From: Flavobacterium soli DSM 19725
Lineage (GTDB): Bacteria > Bacteroidota > Bacteroidia > Flavobacteriales > Flavobacteriaceae
DNA length: 64,000 nt
Assembly (NCBI RefSeq): GCF_000422705.1
Contig: NZ_AUGO01000001.1
Coordinates: 186,001 to 250,000 of the forward strand
Direction: 5' to 3'
The translations under genes were made by a program, and so were the position numbers. The notes below the pieces were generated by a model. That model saw nothing but the letters and a program-made list of their open reading frames with translations, did no database searches and was not told the DNA's origin. Below, one piece after another: positions 1 to 7,944 of the stretch (position 1 is the stretch's first letter; each line of letters starts with the position of its first letter).

Positions 1-2
1 AT

Positions 3-290
3 AAAAAATATGCGATTGCGAGTTATGCAGAAAATGATGCCCCGTTTCAATTTTCTCAAAAACTTCCTGATAATCAAGGCAGCACCGACAGGCTGATCAG
101 TTTGCCTGATATGTCAAATAGTTATTATAATGAAGTGGAGAAAATTGAATATGTAGGTCATGAAGAAGAGTATTCCATCTTTAAAGTGAAATGCAAATAC
201 AATATGAGAACCTATTTGTTGAGCAATGAAGCAACAATTAAAGACGTTTCAGGGACTTTCCATTTTAAAATTAGAACGACAAGAAATTAA
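3..290 (+). CDS. C-terminal part of an unknown protein (5' end outside the window)
   Basis: An open frame runs from the window edge (frame 3) to a TAA at 288-290, giving at least 95 residues. An internal ATG at 102 could be read as a start, but the frame is open without a stop to the left edge, so this is more likely the tail of a longer gene. The visible residues are mixed charged and aromatic and end in a basic TRN. There is no signal peptide or membrane segment in the visible part and no motif I recognise. It is followed by about 50 nt and then the promoter of the M1 peptidase gene, so the two are probably separate transcription units. Function unknown. Confidence 0.6.
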   Translation, partial: KKYAIASYAENDAPFQFSQKLPDNQGSTDRLISLPDMSNSYYNEVEKIEYVGHEEEYSIFKVKCKYNMRTYLLSNEATIKDVSGTFHFKIRTTRN

Positions 291-340
291 TTTTTCATTT
301 TGCAAAGTCTTAAAGTCTTATAGAAGTGATAGTTATTTTT

Positions 341-348
341 TATCTTTG
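341..348 (+). promoter_or_regulatory. -7 promoter box (TATCTTTG) for the M1 peptidase gene
   Basis: TATCTTTG matches the Bacteroidota sigma-ABfr -7 consensus TAnnTTTG exactly and lies 20 nt before the ATG at 369. No clear TTG -33 box is seen at the usual spacing. The predicted transcript start, about 355, supports the ATG at 369. Confidence 0.55.
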
Positions 349-368
349 AACAAAATCTTTGCTTTTTG

Positions 369-2276
369 ATGAAAAATAACTACCTCTTTGTTTTTTTGCT
401 TTGTACATTGGCAACCTTCTCGCAAACTACCCATTTTGAAATTGCTGAAGCAGAAATGAAATCGGCTTCCCAATTGATGACTTTTGCTACCAATCCGAAC
501 ACGGCAAATTATGACATTACCTATCATAAATTGGAATTCAACGTTAATCCTGCTGTGCTTTTTATCACGGGGAAAGTCACCACTACTTTTACGGCTTTGA
601 CCGATATGTCAACCGTTACTTTCGATCTAACCGATGAACTTACTGTAAGCTCGGTTACAAAAAACGGATTGCCTCTGGCCTTTCTTCAAAATGGAAATAA
701 CGAATTGGTCATTACACTTCCATCCGTTCAAACCACAGGAAGTTCTGCCACAGTTGTGATCAATTATTCAGGAGCTCCAGCTCAAGGCGAAGATGCTTTT
801 ACCATAGATTCGCATGACGGAACTCCAGTGCTTTACACCTTATCAGAACCTTATGGTGCACGAGATTGGTGGCCTTGCAAACAGGACTTGAACGACAAGA
901 TTGCCGCTATTGATGTGTATATTACAGCTCCATCTATTTACACAAGTGTTACCAATGGACTGGAAATCGCTCAAACTAGCAACGGAAACGGAACAAAAAC
1001 GACCCATTTCCAACACAATTACCCCATTCCTGCCTATCTGATTGCCATTGCCGTAACCAATTATCAGGTTTTCACCCAAACTGCAGGAACGGCTCCTAAT
1101 GAATTCCCGATTGTCAATTATTTATATCCCGAAAATGCCGAATCAGCTCAAAATAGCTTGGCGGTAACGCTTCCTATCATGGATTTATTCGAAGAATTAT
1201 TTGAGACTTATCCTTTTGCCGATGAAAAATATGGTCATGCCCAATTTGGTTGGGGTGGCGGAATGGAACATACAACGGTTTCCTTTATGGGGAATTTCAG
1301 CCGGGAATTGATTGCTCATGAGTTGGCCCACCATTGGTTTGGCAACAAAGTAACCTGTGGCTCATGGAACGACATCTGGATAAACGAAGGCTTTGCAACT
1401 TATATGTCGGGTTTGGTGATTGAAGATTTTGATGGCGAAAGTGCCTTCACGAGTTGGAAAGATGATTTGATTTGGAACATCACTTCGCAACCTGGAGGTT
1501 CGGTTTATGTTCCCGAAAGTGATATCTTTAATGTAAACCGAATTTTCAGTGGCAGGCTTTCCTATAATAAAGGAGCCATGGTCGTGAACATGCTTCGATT
1601 GAAGTTAGGCGATGCCAACTTTTTTCAGGGTTTGAAAAATTTCCTAGCCGATACTGATCTTGCTTATGCTTATGCCGAAACGGATGATTTGAAAACACAT
1701 CTGGAAACCATTTCTGGCGAAAGCCTTACAGAATTTTTTAACGATTGGGTGTTTGGACAAGGCTATCCGAGTTATAATATCCAAGGACAGAACATAGGAA
1801 ACGGTCAGGTAAAATTTATAGTAAACCAAACAACATCACATCCTTCGGTTTCATTTTTCGAGATGCCACTTCCTGTGAAAGTGTATGGAAATGCAGGACA
1901 AGAAATGGATTTGGTTTTAAATAATACTTCAAACAACCAACAGTTTATTGAGAATGTTCCGTTCTTAATTACGTCTTTTGATTTTGATCCGACAAAGGAA
2001 ATCATAAGCCAAAATAATGTTACCAATTTGTCCACAGAAGGTTTTCCATCGCTTGGAGAACTTATCCTTTTTCCAAATCCGGGTTCGGAGATAGTGCAAT
2101 TAAGCATTCCTCAAGATTTGAAAATTCAGGAAGTCATTTTCTATAATACATTGGGACAAAAAATAAAAACCTCAACAGAAACTTCTTGGAATATCGCTGA
2201 TTTTGCTTCGGGGGTTTATTTTGTAAAAGTGTTTACTGATTTTGGGGTGAAGCTGATTAGGTTTTTGAAGGAGTAG
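369..2276 (+). CDS. Secreted M1 family metallopeptidase with T9SS type A sorting domain
   Basis: Zinc aminopeptidase-type enzyme, predicted to be secreted through the Sec system and then T9SS. The N-terminus is a signal peptide (MKNN, hydrophobic stretch, cleavage near TFSQ). The central part carries the M1 exopeptidase-like motif GGGMEH, the zinc site HELAH followed 18 residues later by the third ligand in WINEGFA, and further M1-like sequence. The last 75 or so residues (ILFPNPGSE ... LYFVKV-type ending, closing in LIRFLKE) form a type A sorting domain, which in this phylum directs export across the outer membrane. At 635 residues it is typical of secreted M1 enzymes rather than full PepN. 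A TTG at 366 is in frame, but ATG 369 fits the signal peptide. Its 3' end overlaps the convergent gene by 20 bp. Substrate preference cannot be told. Confidence 0.9.
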   Translation: MKNNYLFVFLLCTLATFSQTTHFEIAEAEMKSASQLMTFATNPNTANYDITYHKLEFNVNPAVLFITGKVTTTFTALTDMSTVTFDLTDELTVSSVTKNGLPLAFLQNGNNELVITLPSVQTTGSSATVVINYSGAPAQGEDAFTIDSHDGTPVLYTLSEPYGARDWWPCKQDLNDKIAAIDVYITAPSIYTSVTNGLEIAQTSNGNGTKTTHFQHNYPIPAYLIAIAVTNYQVFTQTAGTAPNEFPIVNYLYPENAESAQNSLAVTLPIMDLFEELFETYPFADEKYGHAQFGWGGGMEHTTVSFMGNFSRELIAHELAHHWFGNKVTCGSWNDIWINEGFATYMSGLVIEDFDGESAFTSWKDDLIWNITSQPGGSVYVPESDIFNVNRIFSGRLSYNKGAMVVNMLRLKLGDANFFQGLKNFLADTDLAYAYAETDDLKTHLETISGESLTEFFNDWVFGQGYPSYNIQGQNIGNGQVKFIVNQTTSHPSVSFFEMPLPVKVYGNAGQEMDLVLNNTSNNQQFIENVPFLITSFDFDPTKEIISQNNVTNLSTEGFPSLGELILFPNPGSEIVQLSIPQDLKIQEVIFYNTLGQKIKTSTETSWNIADFASGVYFVKVFTDFGVKLIRFLKE

Positions 2277-2745
2277 CTTCTAAAATTTGTATTATCTTTT
2301 CGATTTCTTGTATTGGTATTTTTATTACCGATTCAATTGCTGATTTTTCATTTGAAATTATAAGTATTCCTTTATTTTCATCTTCATATCCAACTGGTCT
2401 AATAGAGTATAGAATTGCATTTTTATCAATGCTTTTTTTTCCGTCTATAAACCATTTATAGTCTGCGAAATACGTTATTTCATGAGTATTAAAGTCGATT
2501 ATTTCTTTACCATAACGATTCCATAAACTAACTCGTAACATATAAAATCCAATTAAAGAAAATATTCCGAGTGCCAAAATTCCTCCAAATTTTATTCCTT
2601 TTCCTTCGATTGCATTAAATATTAATCCAAATAATGGAAGTGCAAAACATAAAAATGTGAATAGAAATAAAATACCTTGTATGAGAAGTGGCGATTTTAC
2701 AACTTGAAGTTTTAATTGCTGGTTTTCAAACGAAAATTGACTCAT
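2257..2745 (-). CDS. Small two-helix membrane protein, function unknown
   Basis: A 162-residue protein with a short polar N-terminus, two hydrophobic segments at about residues 20-45 and 52-72, and a polar C-terminal half of about 85 residues that probably folds in the cytoplasm. The layout (two helices plus a PH-like C-terminal domain with alternating strands) resembles small bacterial membrane proteins of the PH-domain type, but I see no motif that proves this. The start ATG at 2745 is preceded by an A/T-rich stretch. The 3' end overlaps the end of the M1 peptidase gene by 20 bp, tail to tail. It lies 15 nt downstream of the MFS transporter gene on the same strand, so they are likely co-transcribed. 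Confidence 0.6.
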   Translation of the reverse strand: MSQFSFENQQLKLQVVKSPLLIQGILFLFTFLCFALPLFGLIFNAIEGKGIKFGGILALGIFSLIGFYMLRVSLWNRYGKEIIDFNTHEITYFADYKWFIDGKKSIDKNAILYSIRPVGYEDENKGILIISNEKSAIESVIKIPIQEIEKIIQILEATPSKT

Positions 2746-2760
2746 ATTTTTTATTTTAAG

Positions 2761-3966
2761 CTACTGAATCGCCTTTATCCTAGAAGCCAAAAAAGTAATA
2801 AACAACCCAAATACCCCAATAAAAGCAAACGAAAATTTCAATCCAAAAGCTTCTGCAATATAACCAATTATCGGAGGTCCCATCAAAAATCCAAGAAAAC
2901 TAACACTCGAAACTATGGTTAAAGCTTCACTCGGGGAAACACTTTCGTTTTTTCCAGCAACACTATAAACCGTCGGAACGATAGTGGAAACTCCCAATCC
3001 AACCACCATAAAAGCTATTGTAGAAGGTATCAAATAAGGAAAAAATACAGCCGTAAAAAGTCCAGCCGAAATCATAACCCCGCTGATTTGCATTACTTTT
3101 TTTCGTCCAAATTTGAGAATAAATTTATCGCCTACAAATCTTCCGGTAGCCATCATAATCATAAACGAAGTATAACCAAGAATTACTAACGCTCCAGGAG
3201 CTTTTACGATATCTTTAAAGTAAACTCCACTCCAGTCAAACATCACCCCTTCGCTTGCCATACAGCAAAAACCAATCACCCCCAGCCACAAAAGGGTAGC
3301 ATCGGGTTTGGTAAAAAATTTCTTTTTTTCGAGTTGTTTTTTGGCTTTAGCCTTAATCAGATGCCTAAAATTCAGCGACATCACAATAAGAACAAGCCCA
3401 AAAACAATGATAAAATGAATATAAGGTTTCAGTCCGAATGCCAACATGACCAAACCAATCAATGCTCCAGTGAATCCAGCCGTGCTCCAAGCTCCGTGAA
3501 ACGACGACATGATGGTTCGCTTGTAGAGTCCTTCGGCATAAACACCTTGCGTATTTACTGAAATATTAGTAAAATTTCCAAAAATCCCGAAAATAAAAAG
3601 CACGAATGAAAGTTGTAAAGGAGTCGAGGCCAAACCAATATTGGTCATCATAAAAGCATACAAAACCATTGCAATCAAGATAGTCCTGTGGCTTCCGAAT
3701 TTGGCAACAAGTCTTCCAGAAAACGGCATCGCTAATAATTGTCCAAGCGGAATGGCAAATAAAATGGTCCCTAGTTCGCTTTCGCTTAAGTTTAGCGAAG
3801 ACTTCAAATCTGGAATTCTACTGGCCCAGGTCGAGGAACACAATCCCATGGCGAAATAAAACAACGAAACGGCCCAACGGATCCTTACAAGATAGGATTC
3901 CTTTGCATATTTATAACCTTTTAATTTGGGGCGGGTGTTGAACCTGTTGATAAACCTGAATTCCAT
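2761..3966 (-). CDS. MFS transporter, YbjJ-like
   Basis: A 401-residue major facilitator superfamily protein with about 12 hydrophobic segments. Between the second and third segments it has the loop motif GRLVAKFGSHR, the MFS motif A (GxLxDrxGrrr type). The opening segment (MGLCSSTWASRIPDLK) and length resemble the YbjJ/FucP-like branch of uncharacterised inner-membrane exporters. A GTG at 3987 is in frame, but the ATG at 3966 is a better start, giving MEFRFINRF. The small membrane protein gene follows 15 nt downstream. It is divergent from lepA across a 280-nt gap. The substrate cannot be inferred from the sequence. Confidence 0.8.
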   Translation of the reverse strand: MEFRFINRFNTRPKLKGYKYAKESYLVRIRWAVSLFYFAMGLCSSTWASRIPDLKSSLNLSESELGTILFAIPLGQLLAMPFSGRLVAKFGSHRTILIAMVLYAFMMTNIGLASTPLQLSFVLFIFGIFGNFTNISVNTQGVYAEGLYKRTIMSSFHGAWSTAGFTGALIGLVMLAFGLKPYIHFIIVFGLVLIVMSLNFRHLIKAKAKKQLEKKKFFTKPDATLLWLGVIGFCCMASEGVMFDWSGVYFKDIVKAPGALVILGYTSFMIMMATGRFVGDKFILKFGRKKVMQISGVMISAGLFTAVFFPYLIPSTIAFMVVGLGVSTIVPTVYSVAGKNESVSPSEALTIVSSVSFLGFLMGPPIIGYIAEAFGLKFSFAFIGVFGLFITFLASRIKAIQ

Positions 3967-4133
3967 AACAACTTGGTTTGAGACCACAAATGTCCGATAT
4001 TTTACAATGCCAAGAAGCAGCGTCCTTCATTTTTCCGAACTTTTGAGAAAAGTCCAATTATAAATAGTGATACCTCAAAAAAAGAAACTTTTAGCTTGTT
4101 ATTTTTTACCTTTTAAGTTACAGACTAAAAAAC

Positions 4134-4141
4134 TATATTTG
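4134..4141 (+). promoter_or_regulatory. Possible -7 box (TATATTTG) for lepA
   Basis: TATATTTG fits TAnnTTTG in the divergent MFS-lepA gap. It would give a leader of roughly 100 nt before the lepA ATG at 4247. No -33 TTG is seen at normal spacing, so this is tentative. Confidence 0.3.
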
Positions 4142-4246
4142 CCGATTAAATCCTTACCTTTAGAGGGATAGGCGAAAAGTCGTGAAAGAGATTGATTTTG
4201 CAAAGAAAAACCTTTCGCTCATTATTAAAATTGATACCGAACAACA

Positions 4247-6043
4247 ATGAAAAATATTAGGAATTTTTGCATTATTGCACATATTGACCATGGAAAAAGC
4301 ACATTGGCCGACCGTTTGCTAGGTGCTACACAAACCGTAACCGCCCGTGAGGAAAAGGCTCAGTTGCTTGACAATATGGACTTGGAGCGTGAACGTGGTA
4401 TTACCATTAAAAGTCACGCCATCCAGATGGAATACAAATATAAAGGTGAAGATTATATCCTAAACCTGATTGATACTCCTGGACACGTCGATTTTTCGTA
4501 TGAAGTTTCCCGTTCAATTGCCGCTTGCGAAGGAGCACTTCTGATTGTAGATGCTGCACAAAGTATCCAAGCACAAACGATTTCGAACTTGTATTTGGCT
4601 TTAGAAAATGACCTAGAAATCATCCCGGTTTTGAATAAAGTCGATTTGCCAAGTGCCAATCCAGAAGAAGTTAGCGACGATATCATTGATTTATTAGGTT
4701 GCAAATTAGAAGATATTATTCACGCTTCTGGAAAAACTGGTTTTGGTGTCGAAAATATCTTGGCTGCCATCATCGAAAAAATTCCGGCTCCAAAAGGAAA
4801 CAAAGACGAACCTTTACAGGCATTGATTTTCGATTCACATTACAATCCGTTTCGTGGAATCGAGGTTATCTTCCGTGTAGTAAATGGAGAAATAAAAAAA
4901 GGGCAAAAGATTAAATTTATGGCCACCGGCAATGAATATTTTGCTGATGAAGTGGGAACATTAAAGTTGAATCAGGTGCCAAAGAGCGTGATTTCTACTG
5001 GAGATGTAGGCTATTTGATTTCTGGAATAAAAGAGGCGAAGGAAGTAAAAGTTGGGGATACCTTGACCGATGCCAAAACGCCAACCACCAATATGATTAC
5101 CGGTTTTGAAGATGTAAAACCAATGGTTTTTGCCGGAATTTATCCGGTTGACACCGAAGATTATGAAGATTTGAGAGCTTCGATGGAAAAACTACAATTG
5201 AACGATGCTTCACTTGTATTTACACCTGAAAGTTCTGCCGCTTTAGGTTTCGGGTTCCGATGTGGATTTTTGGGAATGTTGCACATGGAAATCATCCAGG
5301 AACGTCTGGAAAGAGAGTTTGATATGACCGTAATCACTACGGTTCCCAACGTTTCCTATTTGGCTTATACCAAAAAAGAACCAGAAGTTGGATTTGTCGT
5401 AAACAATCCATCGGATTTGCCAGAACCTTCCCGTTTGGACCGTGTGGAAGAACCTTTTATCAAGGCAACCATCATTACAAAAGCTGATTTCGTTGGAAAC
5501 GTAATGAGTTTGTGTATCGAAAAGAGAGGCCAGATTACCAATCAAACCTATTTGACGACCGAAAGAGTGGAATTGAATTTCGATATGCCTTTGGCAGAAA
5601 TCGTATTCGACTTCTACGATAGATTAAAAACCGTTTCTAAAGGTTATGCTTCGTTTGATTATTCTCCAATTGGGATGCGAACTTCGAAATTGGTTCGTTT
5701 GGATGTATTGTTGAATGGTCAAACTGTGGATGCACTTTCGGCTTTGATCCACGAAGACAACGCCTACAACATCGGTAAGAAAATGACCGAAAAATTGCGT
5801 GAATTGATTCCGAGACAACAATTTGACATTCCGATTCAAGCCGCAATTGGAGCAAAAATAATTGCTCGTGAAACGATCAAAGCGTTGAGAAAAGACGTTA
5901 CTGCAAAATGTTACGGAGGAGATATTTCCCGTAAACGTAAGCTTTTGGAGAAACAGAAAAAAGGTAAGAAACGTATGAGACAGGTGGGTAATGTTGAGAT
6001 TCCGCAAGAAGCATTTATGGCGGTTTTGAAGTTGAATGATTAA
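4247..6043 (+). CDS. lepA: Elongation factor 4 (LepA), back-translocating GTPase
   Basis: A ribosome-associated translational GTPase of 598 residues, the usual LepA length. The GTP-binding domain shows G1 AHIDHGKST near residue 10, the switch region ERERGIT, G3 DTPGHVDF, G4 NKVD and a G5-like ASGKTG. Then come domain II, the EF-G-like domains and the LepA-specific C-terminal domain with its basic end ([17 protein letters not shown]). It acts on the ribosome, and in other bacteria helps remodel stalled or mis-translocated complexes. The gene stands alone: divergent from the MFS gene and followed by a short cccc-GAAA-gggg hairpin at 6055-6066 and a heptamer repeat tract before the next gene. 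Confidence 0.97.
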   Translation: MKNIRNFCIIAHIDHGKSTLADRLLGATQTVTAREEKAQLLDNMDLERERGITIKSHAIQMEYKYKGEDYILNLIDTPGHVDFSYEVSRSIAACEGALLIVDAAQSIQAQTISNLYLALENDLEIIPVLNKVDLPSANPEEVSDDIIDLLGCKLEDIIHASGKTGFGVENILAAIIEKIPAPKGNKDEPLQALIFDSHYNPFRGIEVIFRVVNGEIKKGQKIKFMATGNEYFADEVGTLKLNQVPKSVISTGDVGYLISGIKEAKEVKVGDTLTDAKTPTTNMITGFEDVKPMVFAGIYPVDTEDYEDLRASMEKLQLNDASLVFTPESSAALGFGFRCGFLGMLHMEIIQERLEREFDMTVITTVPNVSYLAYTKKEPEVGFVVNNPSDLPEPSRLDRVEEPFIKATIITKADFVGNVMSLCIEKRGQITNQTYLTTERVELNFDMPLAEIVFDFYDRLKTVSKGYASFDYSPIGMRTSKLVRLDVLLNGQTVDALSALIHEDNAYNIGKKMTEKLRELIPRQQFDIPIQAAIGAKIIARETIKALRKDVTAKCYGGDISRKRKLLEKQKKGKKRMRQVGNVEIPQEAFMAVLKLND

Positions 6044-6065
6044 AGCCCCCTAAACCCCGAAAGGG

Positions 6066-6100
6066 GAATTAGTAATAAGATAATAGAATTAAGTAGTAAG
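6066..6100. repeat. Heptamer-periodic tract (5 units) after lepA
   Basis: Five 7-nt units in register: gaattag, taataag, ataatag, aattaag, tagtaag, each ending in ag. It lies between the lepA hairpin and the WYL regulator promoter. It is one of seven intergenic tracts in this window that share period 7 but not sequence. Confidence 0.5.
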
Positions 6101-6141
6101 ACGGAACCCGATGATGAAAGTTATTGGGTTTTTTCTTTTTG

Positions 6142-6149
6142 TATCTTTG
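6142..6149 (+). promoter_or_regulatory. -7 promoter box (TATCTTTG) for the WYL regulator
   Basis: An exact TAnnTTTG match 17 nt before the ATG at 6167, implying a very short leader. A TTG lies at 6124-6126, 15 nt upstream of the box, slightly closer than usual. Confidence 0.5.
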
Positions 6150-6166
6150 AAAAAACACTTTCCACC

Positions 6167-7135
6167 ATGGACGAAACCCCGAAAAAATTTGACAGAATTG
6201 TCGCCATCCTCATCCAATTGCAATCCAAGAAGATTGTAAAGGCACAGGAATTGGCCGAACGTTTTGAGGTGAGTTTGCGAACGATTTACCGCGACATTCG
6301 GACTTTGGAAGCTTCGGGAGTTCCAATTTATAGTGAAGCTGGAATTGGTTATTCGCTAATGGAAGGTTATCGTTTGCCTCCCGTTATGTTTACGCGAGAA
6401 GAAGCTAGTAGTTTTATTGCTGCAGAAAAACTGATGCAGAAATTTACGGATGCAGCACTTGGTAGCCATTATGCTTCGGCGATGTATAAGTTGAAAGCGG
6501 TGCTTCAAGGAGCTGATAAAGATTTTGTGGCTTCGATTGAATCGAATGTGTTGATGCAAACTTCGGGCAAAACCATCAATGAGAAAGCTCCTAATAGTTT
6601 GGCCTTGCTTTTTAAAAGTATAGCCGAAAAAACCCAAATTATTCTAGGCTATGAAGCCATTGAAGCCGATTGCATCACGGAAAGATGTATCGAACCTGTT
6701 GGTGTTTTTCATGACCATAACAACTGGTACTTTTTAGGCTATTGCCACTTGCGAAAAGATTATCGACAGTTTCGAACGGATCGAATTCATACGATAAAAA
6801 ATACTAGTGCTCCATTTGCCATCGAGCATCAACCACTGGATTTTTATTTAGAAAAAGATAAAAAACAATTGGCTACGACCAAAATCGTCATTCGGGTGGA
6901 TAAAAAAATTGCAAAATATATTGCCGAAGAAAAAAAGCACCACGGTTTTGTTTCGGAAAAAACAATTGGTGGTGCTGTTGAAATGACGTTTATGTGCCAA
7001 AATATCGACGAATATTTCCCTCGTTGGTATTTGTCGTTTGGCGATTATGCTACTATTCTAGAGCCCGAAAATTTGAAAGTAAGAGTTTTGGAATTGATTG
7101 AAAAAACAAAAGTTGGACTAGAAGCAAAGTTTTAA
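6167..7135 (+). CDS. YafY-type transcriptional regulator (HTH_11 + WYL domain)
   Basis: A 322-residue DNA-binding regulator. The N-terminal winged helix (about residues 10-65, LAERFEVSLRTIYRDIRTLEASGVP) is a classic HTH_11/DeoR-like reader head. A linker follows, then a WYL ligand-binding domain at about 140-225; the residues HNNWYFLGYCHLRKDYRQFRTDRI hold the W-Y-x-x-G-Y-C signature and basic residues typical of WYL domains. The C-terminal WCX-like extension ends near 320. Family members sense nucleotides, nucleic acid or small ligands. The gene converges on a DinB-family gene, a common partnership in this phylum, so it may regulate that gene. Ligand unknown. Confidence 0.85.
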   Translation: MDETPKKFDRIVAILIQLQSKKIVKAQELAERFEVSLRTIYRDIRTLEASGVPIYSEAGIGYSLMEGYRLPPVMFTREEASSFIAAEKLMQKFTDAALGSHYASAMYKLKAVLQGADKDFVASIESNVLMQTSGKTINEKAPNSLALLFKSIAEKTQIILGYEAIEADCITERCIEPVGVFHDHNNWYFLGYCHLRKDYRQFRTDRIHTIKNTSAPFAIEHQPLDFYLEKDKKQLATTKIVIRVDKKIAKYIAEEKKHHGFVSEKTIGGAVEMTFMCQNIDEYFPRWYLSFGDYATILEPENLKVRVLELIEKTKVGLEAKF

Positions 7136-7201
7136 ATTTATCTTTTTTTTAAAAAAGTATTGTGTGTTTAGAACAATGCATCAAAACATCAAACAAAAAT
7201 A

Positions 7202-7262
7202 AAACCATTAAGGAATTTAGTTTATTAAGCTTTCTTGGGCTTTACTAACTCCTTAATGGTTT
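7202..7262. terminator. Bidirectional terminator between the WYL regulator and dinB-like gene
   Basis: A 13-bp perfect stem (7202-7214 with 7250-7262) has a 35-nt loop with an inner TTAGT/ACTAA pairing. It sits between two convergent genes and has A/T-rich flanks on both sides, so it can serve either strand. Confidence 0.65.
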
Positions 7263-7270
7263 ATGAAAGG

Positions 7271-7747
7271 CTATCGCTCCCAGAAAAATGGAGGCTCGAT
7301 TCCAAGGGCTCTCAAATAGACATAACCTTGACCACGGTGGTGCACTTCGTTATCAATAAAATAAAAGATATTTTGAATGATTGGGAATTCATATTGACCA
7401 AAAAGATTGAAGGTGTCGCTAAAATCTTCCATGCTCAATTGTTCCCAATAGTCGTTGATTGATGCAGTATCCTGGTCCCATTGTTCGAGGAATTGAGCCT
7501 TTGTTGTAAACTTTTCGGCTTCTTCCTTAAAAGGTTCAACTTTTCTATTTACAATTCCTTTTAAACCTGGAGCTCCAATGGCAATAAGCTCTGATGTTAA
7601 TTGTGCGAAGGTTCTCATCCCTGCAATTGAAAATTCAAAAAAATCTTTTTCTGGAAAAAGTTCGATTACTCTACGGGTCAGGTTTCGGTGTCCTTGCCAG
7701 TGTTTTACTAAATCTTCTTGACTGATAACTTGGGCTGTTGCGATCAT
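7271..7747 (-). CDS. DinB family protein (putative metal-dependent enzyme)
   Basis: A 158-residue all-helical DinB/YfiT-like protein. The family is a four-helix bundle that binds a divalent metal through three histidines; candidates here are the His in LVKHWQGHR near residue 20 and the paired His in DNEVHHRGQ near residue 135. The end YVYLRALGIEPPFFW is typical of the family C-terminus. Known members include thiol transferases and DNA-damage-induced proteins of unknown activity. The gene is convergent with the WYL regulator and has its own promoter box, so it is a single-gene unit. The exact reaction cannot be inferred. Confidence 0.8.
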   Translation of the reverse strand: MIATAQVISQEDLVKHWQGHRNLTRRVIELFPEKDFFEFSIAGMRTFAQLTSELIAIGAPGLKGIVNRKVEPFKEEAEKFTTKAQFLEQWDQDTASINDYWEQLSMEDFSDTFNLFGQYEFPIIQNIFYFIDNEVHHRGQGYVYLRALGIEPPFFWER

Positions 7748-7774
7748 AATTATTGTTTTTTAATGATTATACAG

Positions 7775-7782
7775 CAAAGATA
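7775..7782 (-). promoter_or_regulatory. -7 promoter box (TATCTTTG) for the DinB-family gene
   Basis: On the minus strand this reads TATCTTTG, an exact match to TAnnTTTG, 27 nt upstream of the ATG at 7747. A -33 TTG is present but at short spacing (14 nt). Confidence 0.5.
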
Positions 7783-7868
7783 AATGGGGCAAGTGACAAC
7801 AGTTTGTCAGTAGGTTTTTGAAAAATTTAAAATGTACAAAAATTAAAATTGCTTTTGATTAAATGAAA

Positions 7869-7905
7869 AAATCTCATAAAATACTTAAACAGTATTATGA
7901 GATTT
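7869..7905 (-). terminator. Terminator of the large T9SS protein gene
   Basis: A 9-bp outer stem (7869-7877 with 7897-7905) stacks on a 6-bp inner stem (7880-7885 with 7891-7896) with loop taaac. On the minus strand it is followed by a run of T. It lies 39 nt after the stop of the gene ending at 7945. Confidence 0.7.
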
Positions 7906-7944
7906 CTCCTTCGTCTAATGACAGCTTAATAGTAGTAAATCTGC